The notes below the pieces were generated by a model that worked only from the letters and a program-made list of their open reading frames with translations, was not told the origin of the DNA and made no database searches. A stretch of DNA of 64,000 nt, taken from Arabidopsis thaliana. Lineage: Eukaryota > Streptophyta > Magnoliopsida > Brassicales > Brassicaceae. The stretch covers positions 11,967,001 through 12,031,000 of the forward strand of contig NC_003075.7 of assembly GCF_000001735.4 (NCBI RefSeq). The letters run 5' to 3'. The translations under genes and the position numbers were made by a program. Positions 24,636 to 37,620 of this stretch are shown here, one piece after another; position 1 is the first letter of the stretch; every line of letters starts with the position of its first letter.

Positions 24636-26676
24636 TTAAAATGTGTTACTCTTTTCCTTAGACCAGATCAAAACGAGAGTGAACCCCATCAATGACATTA
24701 CCACCGTCTGCAAAACAAAACAAAAATCTCTATAATCATCATCAATAAAAGATTATGCTATGTCAAAAGGATATGAGACTTACAGATATAGCAGGAGGAA
24801 TCCCCACAAGAGGATCTTGAAAGAACTTAGTAGCAAGCGCTAGAGCCAAAAGGCTACTCTGCATTCCTGATATATTCACAAACACATTTCTCTTCTCAAA
24901 TCTTTAAACCAAATTGTACTTTCTTGATAAGATTTTCCAATACCATAAAGAGTTAGTACCAGTTTCATAGGACAATGTTCTTTGCATGGCTTTAGCGTCT
25001 GGAGCGTTTCTAAAGACAGAACCGGTAAGGAAGTATCCAGCGAGGAAAGCTGAGAGATGAAACATTGTTACTAGTAACAATATGGTGGCTCCAAATGGAG
25101 ACATGACCGAGTTTATGTTCAATGCGAGTGGTGCTCCAACGCAGCAAGCTGTGTCGAGAACCGATAGAATCGGGAGAAATGGTCGGATTGCATTTGATAC
25201 TTTTGGGAACAACCTGTAAAAGAAGAAACAAAAAGGAGATAAAAATGGTTATACTTAGAGAAACAACTTGTGGTTATTTCTAGTTGTAGGCTTGTAGCTA
25301 TATCTCTCACTTGTTTAGTAGCAATCCTGCAGCGATTGGTGCGATTACAACCTGAAGAATGCTGGATATCATTCCTTTTACATCAACGGGTAGTTTCTTC
25401 CCAATGAGCAGGAGTGATAGCATCGGTGTGACAAGAACCGCAGTAGCGGTTGATAGAGATGTCATGACGATGCTAAGAGGTGCCAATGCTGGATCAGTTA
25501 GGAATGTCGCATAGTTTGACAACTGAGCTCCACTAACACATGATACCAACATGATTCCAGCACCTGAGAGATTGAGAAAGATTGGTTAATGTGAGAGATA
25601 GGTTAAGAGTCTTGAATGATGAGAGACAGGGAGCTTTTACCAATTGGAGTTGGGAGTTGGAAAAGAGAAACAGCAGCTAGGCCAAAGATGAAACCTAGGA
25701 CAGGCTTTACGAGATATTGTCCAACATAACCGAGGAGGATAGCTTTTGGTCTTTTGAAAGCTTCAAGAAAGTCTTTCTCGTTTGAATTGATACCAACCGC
25801 AAACATCAAAAAACCTAAAGCGGGCACAAAGTACCTAAAATAACAGGAGAGTAAAGAAGAGCTTTTTAGCAAACCTCATGTCTACAATTCAAAGTCTTAG
25901 ATCAATTTGACCTTGTTCCAATGGGAAGAACCTCGACGTAAACCAAGTGAAAGAAGGAGGATAGATAAGAGCTAATATTGTACTCGCCAACACTACATGA
26001 GGAAGAATTGAGTTTGCTTTCTTCATTCTATCCACTATAGAAGGCTTCTCAATAACCTGCAAGCCACTTACTAGATTCATGTTGGTTCTCGGAAGTAACA
26101 TAAAATTCTTAACAACTGAAATCATCAGCAAACGAAGAACAAAGTAGCAAAACTGTGATCCAGGGATGATTTTTAGCTAATCAGATTCAAAAGTAGGATA
26201 ATTAACAAGTCTTCAATAGTGCAAAATCACATTTTGACATTAAAGATGACACATTTTGAGAAGACTATTCAAACCCAACATAACATAGAATGGAAAAGGA
26301 AAGATCCCATAGCGCACACCTTGAATGGATCAGCTCCAGGATCCAAACCCATCTCCGAGAAATTATCAGATGCATATCTACGCCACAAATTCCTCGATCC
26401 GCCAACTGTGTATATAGTAGGTTGAAGAAAACCATGAGAGAAGAAAGTGTAAATTTTGCAGGTACCCAACAAGCATAAACGCCTGAGGATCGATGAGAGT
26501 AAGATGAACAAACCTTGAGAGATTGGGTCGATGCGAAGTGGAGAACTCAGAGAAGTGTTCGAGAAGATGTTGGGCGGGAAAACTTGAATCCGTTGACTGC
26601 GATAAACAGCTCGTGGTAGAAGACGAAGTGTTGACTTTAGGTGCAGGGTCTCTATTGGAGTTGTGATCACGCTCAT
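24636..26676 (-). CDS. BASS6: Bile acid:sodium symporter family protein BASS6
   Basis: Eight exons in transcript order: 26514-26676, 26320-26405, 25932-26056, 25641-25834, 25311-25563, 25213 down to 24960, 24784-24866, 24636-24707. They join to 409 codons plus TAA. The first 80 or so residues are basic and Ser-rich, fitting a plastid transit peptide. The rest has about 9-10 hydrophobic segments of the SBF fold, with FALGF-type (FVPALGFLMFAVGI), the SCVSGAQLSNYATF core and CCVGAPLALNIN. BASS6 is described as a plastid glycolate exporter working with PLGG1 in photorespiration (known from literature, not seen here). It is divergent from the VTT-domain gene 518 bp away. Confidence 0.94.
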
Positions 26677-27193
26677 TTTTTTTCTTTGGACTTTGTGATC
26701 TTTCAGATTCTTCAGAAGAAGTGGCGAAACTCTGAGAGTTCTGGGAAATGGAAGAAAGAGGGAGAGATTCAGAGAATCTGGGACCCGAGAATCTGTCGCA
26801 TCATCAACCTAACAAAACCCGACCCGACCCAGTTAGAGTTTAAGTTTCTGGAAATGGCCCACTGGGCTTTAAGATAATGTATATTTCAAATTATGATTTT
26901 CTTATTTTAAAACTGATATTTGGAATATAATGTGTTGTGTAGTGAGAAAGACGCAATTAATATACTTAAGTTAGGGTAATAAAAAAATCGGTACAAGACT
27001 ACAAAGCAAAGACACAAATCAAGGAGAAAACTTCCACAAATTGTCTCTCTTTCTTTCCTACACACCAATTTGTTTTGTGATTCTTTCGATTGCATTCTTC
27101 TTTTTCGAATTCCCGATCACTGGATTTTCCCGTTTAACCGGAAAATCCAGTGGATTAGATTTTACCCAGTGTTATCTTTTTGGATTGGATTCG
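26677..27193. promoter_or_regulatory. Divergent promoter, BASS6 / VTT-domain gene
   Basis: The two start codons face away from each other across 517 bp. The interval includes a GC-richer patch (aaaacccgacccgacccag near 26814-26832) and the leaders of both genes. A bidirectional promoter is plausible from spacing alone. Confidence 0.5.
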
Positions 27194-28941
27194 ATGACTG
27201 TTACGGAGGACGAAAAACCGGTTCTTGAGCTGCTGGTGAGAGTTGAAGACGACGATGAGAAAGGGCCTTATGTGAAATTGAGTGAGGTTTTAGAGAAAGG
27301 TCAAGAATCAGAGCAGGAGAAGGAAGAAGAAAAGACTGATTCGTCGCGGTTTTGGTTTTGGGTCAAGCTTTCTCTTTTATTCGCCTTTCTTGCTGCATTG
27401 GCTGTTGTGGGTTACATTTGGATCGGTCCATTGATCATGGATAAGGTTTGATTTTAACTTCCATCATCAGATTCAGTTTTAGCTTTATTTGCTCTTGCAT
27501 GTGTCTCAAAAAGTTTAATTCTTTGTCTGATTGAATTCTTTAACTCATGATTATTCACTCTTGTGGAAGATTCTAAGTAGTCTTGAGGAATGAGGCTGAT
27601 CTAGTTGCGTATAGTCTGCATGCTTGTAGTCTGACTAGATTTGATGTTGATGCTTAATGTATCTATTAGTATTCATGTATGATCAAAGAGTTCTTGCATT
27701 TGAGCTTGTTGTATGTGTAATGTCTTTTACAATCTTCACTAACAAGGGGAATTATCTACTTGCCTGGTTCTGCAGGAGCTTATACCGCTTATACAATGGG
27801 AGATACGAACTTTTACACATCCTGTGTGTGGTCTTCTTGTTTTTGCATCAGTGGCGATATTTCCAACTATACTTCTTCCATCTACACCATCAATGTGGAT
27901 TGCTGGGATGACTTTTGGTTATGGCTATGGCTTTCTACTTATTATCTCAGCTGCAGCTGTTGGTGTTTCGCTACCTTACTTTATTGGACAACTCTTCTGC
28001 CACAAAATTCAAGTATGTGTTAGCTCCCTAAAGCTGCTTCCTTTTCGCTTGAATTTGTCAGAGTATCCAAGTTTTAATCATGATTGAAAGTTCTGAGGTA
28101 GGTTTAGAAAATACGAAGCTGCTCAATACATGACTCTAAAGCTTGGTTATCTTGGTTTGAACTAGGATTAACATTGTTTTGGTTTCCTCAAATGATGTTA
28201 TAATGTAGTTGCATTTGTGAATGTAACTGTGTGAAATGTCATTTTACTGAATTGTGTTTGTCTCTTTTTTCTTGTTATTCTATAGGGATGGCTAGAAAGA
28301 TATCCTGATCAAGCAGCCGTATTAAGAGCTGCTGGTGAAGGGAATTGGCTTCACCAATTTCTATTAGTAACCTTAATCCGGATTTCTCCATTCCCTTACA
28401 TTCTTTATAACTACTGTTCTGTAGCAACTCGTGTTAAGTATGGTCCTTACATCACGGGCTCTCTCTTAGGCATGGTGCCTGAGGTTTTTGTCGCAATCTA
28501 CACGTAAGTCAGCTTTCTATCTCTTCTTTTCAATTCCAAAACATTTTGTTAGGTCCAATACTGTTTACATCAATGCTCATTGCACCTACTCAGCAGAAAA
28601 CATCCCATAATAAGAATACTTAGTAAATCCTCACATTACACTATTCCACTACTGTAGAACAGTTTTAGCTTGTGTCTAGCTTTTATTTTAGCTTCTAGAA
28701 GCCTAAGTAAAAAGCCCTTTTCACGGATGAGTCAAATGTCTCGTTTCTGTGTTGCAGAGGGATACTTGTAAGGACATTAGCAGAAGCATCTTCTGCAGAA
28801 GAACAGGGTCTCTCGGTAACACAGGTGATTCTCAACATTCTCGGCTTTTTAGCAACAGTGGCTACAACGATTCTCATCACAAAGTATGCGAAAAGACAGC
28901 TGGAGACGATGAAGAAAGAGGACGAAGCATTGTTGCAGTAA
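27194..28941 (+). CDS. SNARE-associated (VTT/DedA) membrane protein
   Basis: Four exons: 27194-27445, 27776-28012, 28286-28503, 28758-28941, joining to 296 codons plus TAA. An acidic, Lys/Glu-rich N terminus is followed by a membrane segment (LSLLFAFLAALAVVGYIWI) and the VTT/DedA core: FPTILLPSTPSMWIAGMTFGYGYGF, GVSLPYFIGQLF and the later LIRISPFPYILYNY and GSLLGMVPEVF. The C terminus is a membrane segment followed by a charged tail. VTT proteins (TMEM41B, VMP1, TVP38) act as lipid scramblases in the secretory pathway and autophagy. The precise role of this plant member is unknown. The in-frame codon at 27041 is TTG, so the ATG at 27194 is used. Confidence 0.92.
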
Positions 28942-30734
28942 AACTGTAAAACCACGTGACAAACTCTGAGCTGCTTTTGTCTCTCTGCTACTTTATCTGA
29001 AACACCCCTTGTCTTCTTACACAGTACAGGTCTCAGGTCTGTTCCTAGATGTGAAAGAGCTCTGGTTTTTTTGTCCTTGCTTCTTTTAATCTCATTTATT
29101 AACAGCCTTAAAATTTGAGAAGAGAAAAATGGTTAACAAGGAAAAATCTAACACATTACTTTTTTTTTGTAATTATTGTAGTCAAGTTTTATGTTTGGCA
29201 TGAATGAGAGAACTGAGAAGAATATTCGTATATCTTTGTGTTTTTACTCTGTGGTGATACTAATGTTTACTTTTTCGTGTCTGTCCAATCAAAACAATGT
29301 TATTTAAAGCTTGTCAGAGAGTAACGTTTAATATTTTGAATGTAACTTAGATTCTTCTGAACATATTAAATGATGGATAGAAGAAAAGAAGAAGCAGAAA
29401 ACTTTAGCTATGATTATGGAAAGAATTGTCATGTGGATCATGTGAGTCCAATTAAATGAAAAACATACACCAAATAATACAATTGTATGAAAATGTTGCA
29501 TATGTATGGTTTATTAAAATTACTTTTACTATTTTTAGTTAAAATTTCCTTTACTACCTCTAAAATGGTTCAACCAACACCACCCCAAATAAATGTATCT
29601 TTGTACCTCCAAAAGTAGCTTTGGTACAAAACCCAAAAACCCTTTGAACAAAACTTATGCCTAAAAAACATACATAAAGATTTTGAAATTTTGTCTTACC
29701 CCAAGAACCCACAAAATTTATAATTTGTCCTTTTCTTTAACACAAATTTGGGTCTTTGTGTACCCACATTGAACGTATTAAATGTCAAGTTTTGCTTAAA
29801 AAATGATGGATAAAATTATTAAATTCACAGTCAACGTCATGCTGGTGTGTCCACTTCTCATTTTCATAAGAACTGATTTCAAAAGATATAAATATTACTT
29901 ATAATGTCATTTTGAAAATGTTACTTCAATAAGAAAACTTTCATTTGTGGTGGAGAAAGCTTCTATCGTCGTCTCCATAGCAATGCAATAAACTATTACG
30001 TTACGTTACAAGATAATAATCTTATTGCAATACACATACATACACCTTACAATAAGATTGTTCACATATAAAAAAATTCAATTTTTATACTGAGAAAGTA
30101 TAAATTGTCAGGTCATACAAGTCAAAGGCTCAAAGCAATACAACCGTTAGTGGCAGATTTGTAAATAAATACGTATCCAAAGGGTAAAAATTGAACCCGC
30201 CGGAATTTCAGTGTCGTCGAAAGCCAATAAAGCTCGCAGTCCCAGACGCGCCTCGAAGCTCTCCATGTAAATTGACGAAACCATCCTCACGCTCTCTCAC
30301 AGCTAAGGTTAATATCGTCTTTTTCAAAGTCTAATTAGAATTCAAAATTTCGAGTCGTTACAAAAACCGGAGCGTCCCATGCTTTTGTGCTTCGAGTACG
30401 TTTTGAATACGGTGTCGTTTGAGAGCGGATGATATTAAATAATAATATATATTCCATTTTGTCGCATAAACAAAAAAATCTCTGAAACAGCGAAATTTGT
30501 GCCGTTTTTTTCCTTTCCTGCCTTGTGCTTCTGTTTCTGCTTCTGCTTCCTCTTCATCAGACCCAATGAATCAGAGATTCTTCTGAGAAAATTAGGGTTT
30601 TGTCTCCTCAATTTCATTTGGTAAACTTCAGGTATTTTGCAAAACCGATCAGTGATTTTCTTCGGTTAGTTGCATTTCCCCAAGAAAGAAAAGAGAGAAA
30701 GAGATTGTGGAGGTTTTAGAGAGAGCGAGCGAAA
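28942..30734. other. Intergenic, promoter and leader of TPXL3
   Basis: About 1.8 kb of AT-rich sequence with a GC-richer stretch at about 30195-30270 upstream of TPXL3. The region from about 30500 holds the probable leader, with a telobox-like ttagggttt near 30593. A 6-codon upstream reading frame (ATG at 30566, ending TGA) would lie in the leader if transcription starts before it. No other gene is seen. Confidence 0.45.
30141..30150 (-). promoter_or_regulatory. MSA-like mitotic element candidate
   Basis: On the minus strand the sequence reads CTAACGGTTG, close to the mitosis-specific activator element YCYAACGGYYA bound by MYB3R factors. It lies about 590 bp before the TPXL3 ATG. TPX2-like genes are expected to peak at G2/M. 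A single degenerate element is weak evidence. Confidence 0.3.
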
Positions 30735-33700
30735 ATGGAGATGGATGAAGATATGGAAATCGAGCCAATGGTGTTTGAGGTTAAAGAGATCGATCTGGAG
30801 TACGAATTTGATGCGGCGAGGTGGTACGATTTTACTCGGGAAGAGTTACCGGAGGAGTCTCAAGCCGCTGAGTTCTGGTTTCACTCTGCTCCGTCGTACG
30901 CTCCTTCTCGTGAGTTTTAATCACACTCTCTCGGCCTCAAGTTTTCATTTTCGTTGACTCATGGTTCTGCTTTGATTACAATTCACAATTATATTTTGAA
31001 TCCTACATTTTCAATTTTGTAATTGATGTCTCTAAATCTTAGCTCCTTTTTGTCAGCATTGTGTGAACTTTTTAGGATAAAGGTGTATTTGTTGATGATT
31101 CTTTGTGTGTTTCAGCTTTTGTAACAAAACTGTTACTAAGAGAGGAGGTTTATGATGACAAGACGGAGGCATCTACGAGATCAGAGGATGAGGAAGTCGT
31201 TGCAGATGTTTGTGATAAGTATAAAGGAACCTTTCAGCAACCAAATCATTTAGCCACAGATTTTAATAAGACAGGTGAATTTATAATCTCTTAAGTAGTT
31301 TACCAGTTTGATTATGGTTGTGAGATTGGATAACTGAGGTAGAAATAAAAGCATAATGTTGAAGAAGACTACAAGATATGTTTTAGATTCTTCAAATGAT
31401 CTTTGCCTTTTCAGGAAGTAGAATGCGTTCTGGGATTTTTTCCTCCCAACAACAACAAGGTTGTAATTTGAAGAAAGTTCCAAATCAGCCCATATGGAAA
31501 GGTGATTATTTTGCTATAATAGCAACATGACCATGCATGTAGTTCAATTACATTTTGGCTCTTTATATTTTTGTATCATCAATTACATTTTTCTTTTGCC
31601 TTCAAATGTGGTCCATCTTACTTCTGACCATCTTTGGTATATACTTTATTGATCAAACTTGTTGCCCCCTTAAAAATACATATGTACTACTGTCTTCATC
31701 ATTGCTAATGGTGTCACTTTCTCTACTTCTATTAGGGCCGACGGTTAGCAATCACAAACACACTGATAAACCAAAATTCCGAGCTAAGTCAAGCATCAGA
31801 CCAACTCCAAGGAGCTCAACATTAATGAGACCTACTGCTAGCCAATTAGCAAAACAAAATAATGCCAGGTGACTTTTGGAGCATGTAAATCTAGGTGCTT
31901 TATCTTCTTGTCAACTTGATTTTATTCACCTAATACGTGGCTTCTTTTGCTGGTTTATAGTAAATTCCATATGCAAGTGGATCAAAGTCATGATAAAGGA
32001 AGTTGTGGGACATCTGGGACTGAAGTTCAAGCGTCTAAAAGACAGAAGCTTGATGGAGGTCTTCTTCGTAAGGTAGAGTATTTTGCAGACTTTTCAAATA
32101 GGGTGACTGTCATGGTACACTGAGTTGAGTAGTGTATACTTCTTTTTAACTATGTACTAGGTATATATATCTGATAATCTGAATTTAGGTGCTGAAAGTA
32201 GTGGCAATAAAAGACATTTGTTCTCTGTTTCAGGTTGCTGATACAAAGCAGGAAATGAGTTTTGTCCACAAGATCCCCAAGAAGGTTTGCTTTCTATTGC
32301 TTGAATACTCTTGATCTTGTTTATAGAGTTTTACAATGAAATGTAAATCATTTAATTATTCCTAAATGGTTTTGCAGGATACAACTCTTGATAAAAACGC
32401 TCAACATGCCAGGACAAAGATTACTATCCCACAGGAGCCTGATTTTGCTACATCACAGAGGGCTCACAGGATACGGTTAGCAGCTAAATGTTTGCTGAAA
32501 GTGAATAGTTACAGGAAAGGTCACATCTCACCGGCTGTTTTGCTAATGATTATTTCAGGCACAAGAATGATGCGAAGTTAGAACAAGAGCAACCAGCTGT
32601 ATATAGATTCAAAGCACGTCCATTTAACCGAAAGGTTTGTAACTTTGCATCTGCTACTTAGAAATGTGTGATAGAAATGATATTCATTTACATAGCCAAA
32701 AGCTCAATCTCGTGTTTGTGATCTGTAGATATTTGATGCTCCTTCATTGCCCATCCGGAAAAAGAGCACTCCGAAACTACCAGAATTCCAAGTAAGCCTC
32801 ACAAATGAATTCTTCTCAGCTGCTATAGTGATTCCATCATATCCTGGTTTAAGGCTTTAGATTAAATTATTTCCATTTCTTATCAGGAATTTCATTTGAA
32901 GACTTCAGAAAGGGCTATGCAACATTCATCAGCAGTAACAACACGGTCTCATGCGTATAAGGTAGCATCGATATTTCTTTATATTAGTTTATCCTGTGTC
33001 CTGTGATCTTACCAAGGTCTCCCATCTAAATAACTTGATCCTTGCCAAAGCGCTGCCTCTAAAGTAATAAAAAATTCTTTGTGACAGGAGTCAGACAAAT
33101 CTATTATAACTGATATGCTTGACGGTGATAACAGAGAAAGTAGGAGGTATGACTTATTATAAAGTCACTAATCACAGAGAAAAATATGAAGGATTGCTTG
33201 ATTTCTGACTTCAACTTGCCTTTGATGTGAATGTAAAGTTAAAAGTTGAATTTTTCTTGCAGACCAAGCGGTATGGATATATCTAAGCATGATGTCTCAG
33301 AAGGAAGTCACGTTTTTAAAGCTCGTCCTCTGAACAAGAAGGTACTATCCATTCTCGAGTCTCATTTGCTTGCATTATAGTATTTCACACCTAATATAGG
33401 TTTCCGCTCCTGCTAAACAGATACTTTCAAGCAGAGGAGACATGGGCATTTTCAAAAATAGCAAGCGAGAAACAACAGTACCTTTGGTATGGCAGTCTTA
33501 CCAATTATTCTTTGCACTTGATCTTCTGGTATGTTCATGAATGGAGTTTCCTAATGAGTACATAAACTGTTTTCTGAAATGCAACACAGGAGTTTAGTTT
33601 TCATTCGGAAAAGAGAGTTCAACCAGATTTACCGACAGACCTTTTCAGCAAGGTACAGCTCATGAGTTGACGTATGATCTTTCTAAAACGCACTCTAGTT

Positions 33701-34281
33701 ACTGAAATATTCTCCTAGTTTTTGACCTGGTTTTATTAACTTACAGCTCTCCATAAAATCCGAGATACAGCCAAACGATGGATCTCGCACAAGATTATTT
33801 CAACCAAAGGTGCAGCTTGTAAAACTCAATTTCACTTGACTTGTTTTCTTCCATTCCCAAGTCTAATCATTGAGTTGCAATCTTTTTTTTGGTATCAGGT
33901 CTCAAAGGAAAATAGAATAAACTCTTTCCAAGCAAGGAATGAGGTAAAACTCTAAACTTGAATATAAAGGAGTTTGCAACCCCTTATACCGGAGGTTTCT
34001 TAATTCCTTAATCCGATACCCCGATCCATTACAGGTAACAAGAATGGCAGCGGCAAAACCAGTCTCTTCAGCTGGACAACAAATGCAATTTGGTAATAGT
34101 GGAATAACTCCTGAAACAAACCAGCAATGGACAGCTAGGAGGTAAGCTAATATAATAAAGTCAAGTCTGCAACCACGAACTTATGAAATATGCATCTGAT
34201 CAAATCAGGAACAACATGTGTACTTATATCTTTTGGTGTCAATGTTGTTTCTAATTTTGCAGGAACTTAGGCATTCGCTGA
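30735..34281 (+). CDS. TPXL3: TPX2-like microtubule/Aurora-binding protein TPXL3
   Basis: Eighteen short exons: 30735-30909, 31116-31274, 31415-31501, 31736-31868, 31961-32072, 32234-32284, 32378-32475, 32559-32634, 32729-32791, 32887-32961, 33088-33146, 33263-33341, 33421-33486, 33590-33652, 33747-33809, 33899-33943, 34035-34141, 34263-34281. They join to 509 codons plus TGA. The N terminus has the Aurora-binding type motif EYEFDAARWYDF. The middle has two copies of FKARP(F/L)N(R/K)K followed by Pro/Lys-rich TPX2 central-domain sequence (KKSTPKLPEFQEF). There is no long C-terminal kinesin-binding region, which fits the short TPXL2/TPXL3 group. These proteins activate and target alpha-Aurora kinases on the spindle. 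Fits At4g22860. Confidence 0.9.
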
Positions 34282-34865
34282 TGGATCAAAACGCATTTGT
34301 AGTATCTGGATTCATGTCCTTATGTACATTCAGATTTGGTTCTCTTCTCAGTCTGATCATGTGGTATAACTCCTCCAACGCAAAGCTAACATTTTGAAAT
34401 CCAAAAGAAGCAGAACAATTCATCTTGAGGACAAGGGAAGAAAGGAGAAAGCAAAAGCAAACCACATTCTTCAGTTTCTCATTATATTAGCCATGTATTG
34501 CATCTCCCTCTCTCTTTTGCTTTCTTCGGTATCTGTTTTCTTACATTTAGTATCATAAAACGGATAAACAGAAAATGTAAATCAGAAATACTTTCAAGTT
34601 CTCAATACAACATGTGGTTCATAGATCTACATATCTCTCTCTTGGTTACTTGTTTGTCTCTTGCTGATCTCGGTTACAAATCTCGGTCTATAGTGACTAG
34701 ATTCCTTCCAAGAGACTGAAAACAGTTTAGAAAATGCAAACGAAGATGAAATTTGTTTTTTTATTATTCTTACGTATCACGTTAGTGACACCATTGTATA
34801 ATGATGTCTTCACATCTTCAATAAGATACACACATCAAAATCATAGTAAAGACACGAACAAATAT

Positions 34866-34883
<18 letters not shown>
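34282..34883. other. Convergent 3' flank of TPXL3
   Basis: 600 bp between the TPXL3 stop and the stop of the ANS-derived fragment. It contains the TPXL3 3' UTR. From about 34866 the sequence (taagagtaaacacagaaacttaatc) is the same as that just beyond the stop codon of the intact ANS gene, so the duplicated segment begins there. Confidence 0.5.
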
Positions 34884-35243
<360 letters not shown>

Positions 35244-35491
35244 TTAAGGATCAATATGTTATGTTTTACAACAAACTAAAAAATAGATTTTACTGTCATG
35301 AAAAATGAATCAATTCAAATTGTAATATTTAGAATTTTATATTTTTTTTTAAAACAATAACATGTTTTTCAAGTATTTTTCGTTTGTTAAATTGATATTA
35401 CAATTTGAATATTAAAATAGAAGATTTAATGTTAGTTTTTAGTATTTACTTAGTTAACATATAAAGAATGTTTGGGAAAATGAATATTTAC

Positions 35492-36220
35492 CAAATGGGT
35501 TCTAAATTCCTCATAGAATACTCTTGGAATGCTAACCCGAACAAACCATCTAAATTTACATCTTTCAAATTCATTCCTCTTATGTATTTCCTTGGTATCC
35601 TCTACGAAAGTCTACAAAAAGAAAAGCATTAACTAGTTATGGTATATGAAATATTATATTTATTATTAAAGTAAGATTAATTGTTTATATAGTTACGCTT
35701 ACATGTTTCTCTACCGTCATGTCACCTACTATCACATCATCTTGGCTAAGGAAACCTCTAATAATAGATGTATCATAATTGATTTGTGTGGATATTGACA
35801 TGTAATATCGAAATTAGGTTAAAACTAATTATTAATGAGAGAAGAAATAAGCATATCAAATGAGTCATACCGTTCTTTATATAGGATAGGGATTGGCTAG
35901 AATCATATTTGGACAGACCCTCATAAGCCCAATTTTTATTGGATACCTACAAACTCCGCACTTCCTGTATCAAAGGCTACTACAAAGTTTTTGGATGGTT
36001 GACCGATGGAGATAGCACCATAATAAAGCGTAGAAAATTGTCTATCAAACCTGATTCGATTGTTTGATGTTTCAAATATGGTCGAGTTCAACTGAACACT
36101 CCCCCTGTTTATTTTGATTCTTCTGATCAGGCTAATCGTGACGACATCATTTGTATCTTGTCCATGCCATGAGAGCATTAGCATCCACAACAAGAGAAAG
36201 CATATTATTCTAATTCTCAT
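35492..36220 (-). pseudogene. Broken aspartic protease (pepsin family A1) exons
   Basis: Three pieces in order on the minus strand resemble a plant pepsin-like protease. Piece one, 36220-35936, starts with a signal peptide (MRIRIICFLLLWMLML) and reaches YYGAISIGQPSKNFVVAFDTGSAEF, with the first catalytic DTG. It then runs into a stop without the usual WVPS. Piece two, about 35800-35703, encodes INYDTSIIRGFLSQDDVIVGDM, the flap region. Piece three, 35611-35492, has TFVEDTKE, then a frame change, then GLFGLAFQEYSMRNLEPIW ending at a donor-like TG|GTAAAT. The second half, with the second catalytic Asp, is missing; the ANS fragment follows instead. A truncated pseudogene. Confidence 0.7.
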
Positions 36221-36574
36221 AGCTTACGGTCAATATAAAATTACACGTGAGAAAACGAATGCTAAGCATAGATATTTGTTTGACAAAACATAGATATTTT
36301 ATATATTAGTTTCATTAGAAAAAATAAAATTGCAATGTACTTAAAGAGTATAGAATTACAACTAGAAATGTAAACATTATATGTTTTTCAAATATATACA
36401 ATATTTGGCTTAGTCATTTTCTACATTTACTTCTCGTCAATATGATTTTGATATGGTAGAAACTAAAATTGAATTTATGGTAAAAACTAATTAAAAGGAT
36501 AAATATAAGCATAAAGTCGTCATTATGTGTTGATATTTATTGATGAAAACTAATTACTAAAATTAATTTCACGT

Positions 36575-37085
36575 GTAATATTCTTATAGAGATAAATATG
36601 TACATTGGATCAAGAAAATTAATTAATTTAGAGAGATATTAATTTATAGATAAATTAATAAAATTGTACATCTTTTATAAATTCTTGAATTTTTTTGATA
36701 TAGAATGTAGTTTTTTCTTTATAATCAATAGTAATTATAAGTAGCAAGCAATTATTAAGTTTAAAAAACAATACAATTTTTTTTATGTTGTAAAATATTA
36801 GAATTGAACATTACAAAGAATTAATAAAAATTGAAGAAAAAAATACTACAGTCATATTTTACATATGATATTTATAATATATATTAGTAAATTTATAAAA
36901 TTATTATTTTATGCTATTGATGGAACCACATATTTATATAAGATTTTCAATTATTTTTATTTATTTATTAATTTATCAATTTGTATTAATTTTTATATTG
37001 ATCCCAACTCGGGACCGGAAAAACTTATTAATTTATAAAAATAATTAATTTATCGAGTATTAATTTATAGAGGTTTTACTATATA
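36575..37085. repeat. MITE-like AT-rich repeat
   Basis: On the minus strand the right side reads AGTAAAACCTCTATAAATTAATA, followed by repeated ATAAATTAAT words and a GC island TTTTTCCGGTCCCGAG. This is an arrangement I recognise as a common plant interspersed repeat. The left side (about 36575-36660) has a comparable block with tatagagat, ggatcaagaaa and palindromic attaatttatagataaattaat. No ORF. Exact ends and target-site duplication could not be fixed. Confidence 0.45.
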
Positions 37086-37493
37086 TATATTATGTATGTG
37101 TCCCACCAATTAACCCAATAAAACAAAACAAATAAAATCAGATAAAGATACATATACATACAAGTTATTTAAAAAATTCCAAACAAAAAAAAGAATTGCA
37201 TATGTACCTTTTCCGAGGAAATAAAATTTGTGATAAGTTTAGTTCGCATATCTATTTATATTGCTTTGAACGTGAAAGGTATACAGCCAATTAATCATAC
37301 CAAATTAAACCAAATTTTCAAGAACATGAACAATGTACAGTACCAAATTACTAACAAATTTTCAACCATTTTGATACTTGCGTTTTTTCTGTAGATTATT
37401 ATTTGGATAATTATACTAAAAATATAATTTATCATGTTGGATGTGGTAGATGGTTGTTTACTTGTTTAGACAGGAGAGAAGAAGGAGATTGAG

Positions 37494-37620
37494 CCATACC
37501 ATTAAGTAGTGGAGTTAAGCCCAAATATATAATTGGGTTAAAAAGGCCATACCATTAGTAAACAATCGATTCCGAAGTTGATCCATACCAATAGCACACA
37601 ATCAATTTGGCCATACCATT
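37494..37620. repeat. Four spaced CCATACCA repeats
   Basis: ccataccat or ccataccaa occurs at 37494, 37547, 37583 and 37611, spaced 53, 36 and 28 bp, with partly similar flanks (agtaaacaatcgatt / agcacacaatcaatt). It lies about 300 bp beyond the ANS stop codon. Function unknown. Confidence 0.65.

Noticed and set aside
27041-27193. N-terminal extension of the VTT-domain protein
   Set aside because: It begins with TTG in the 5' leader; the first ATG is at 27194.
31555-32076. ORFs running through TPXL3 introns
   Set aside because: They start inside introns and cross the splice sites that keep the TPXL3 frame continuous.
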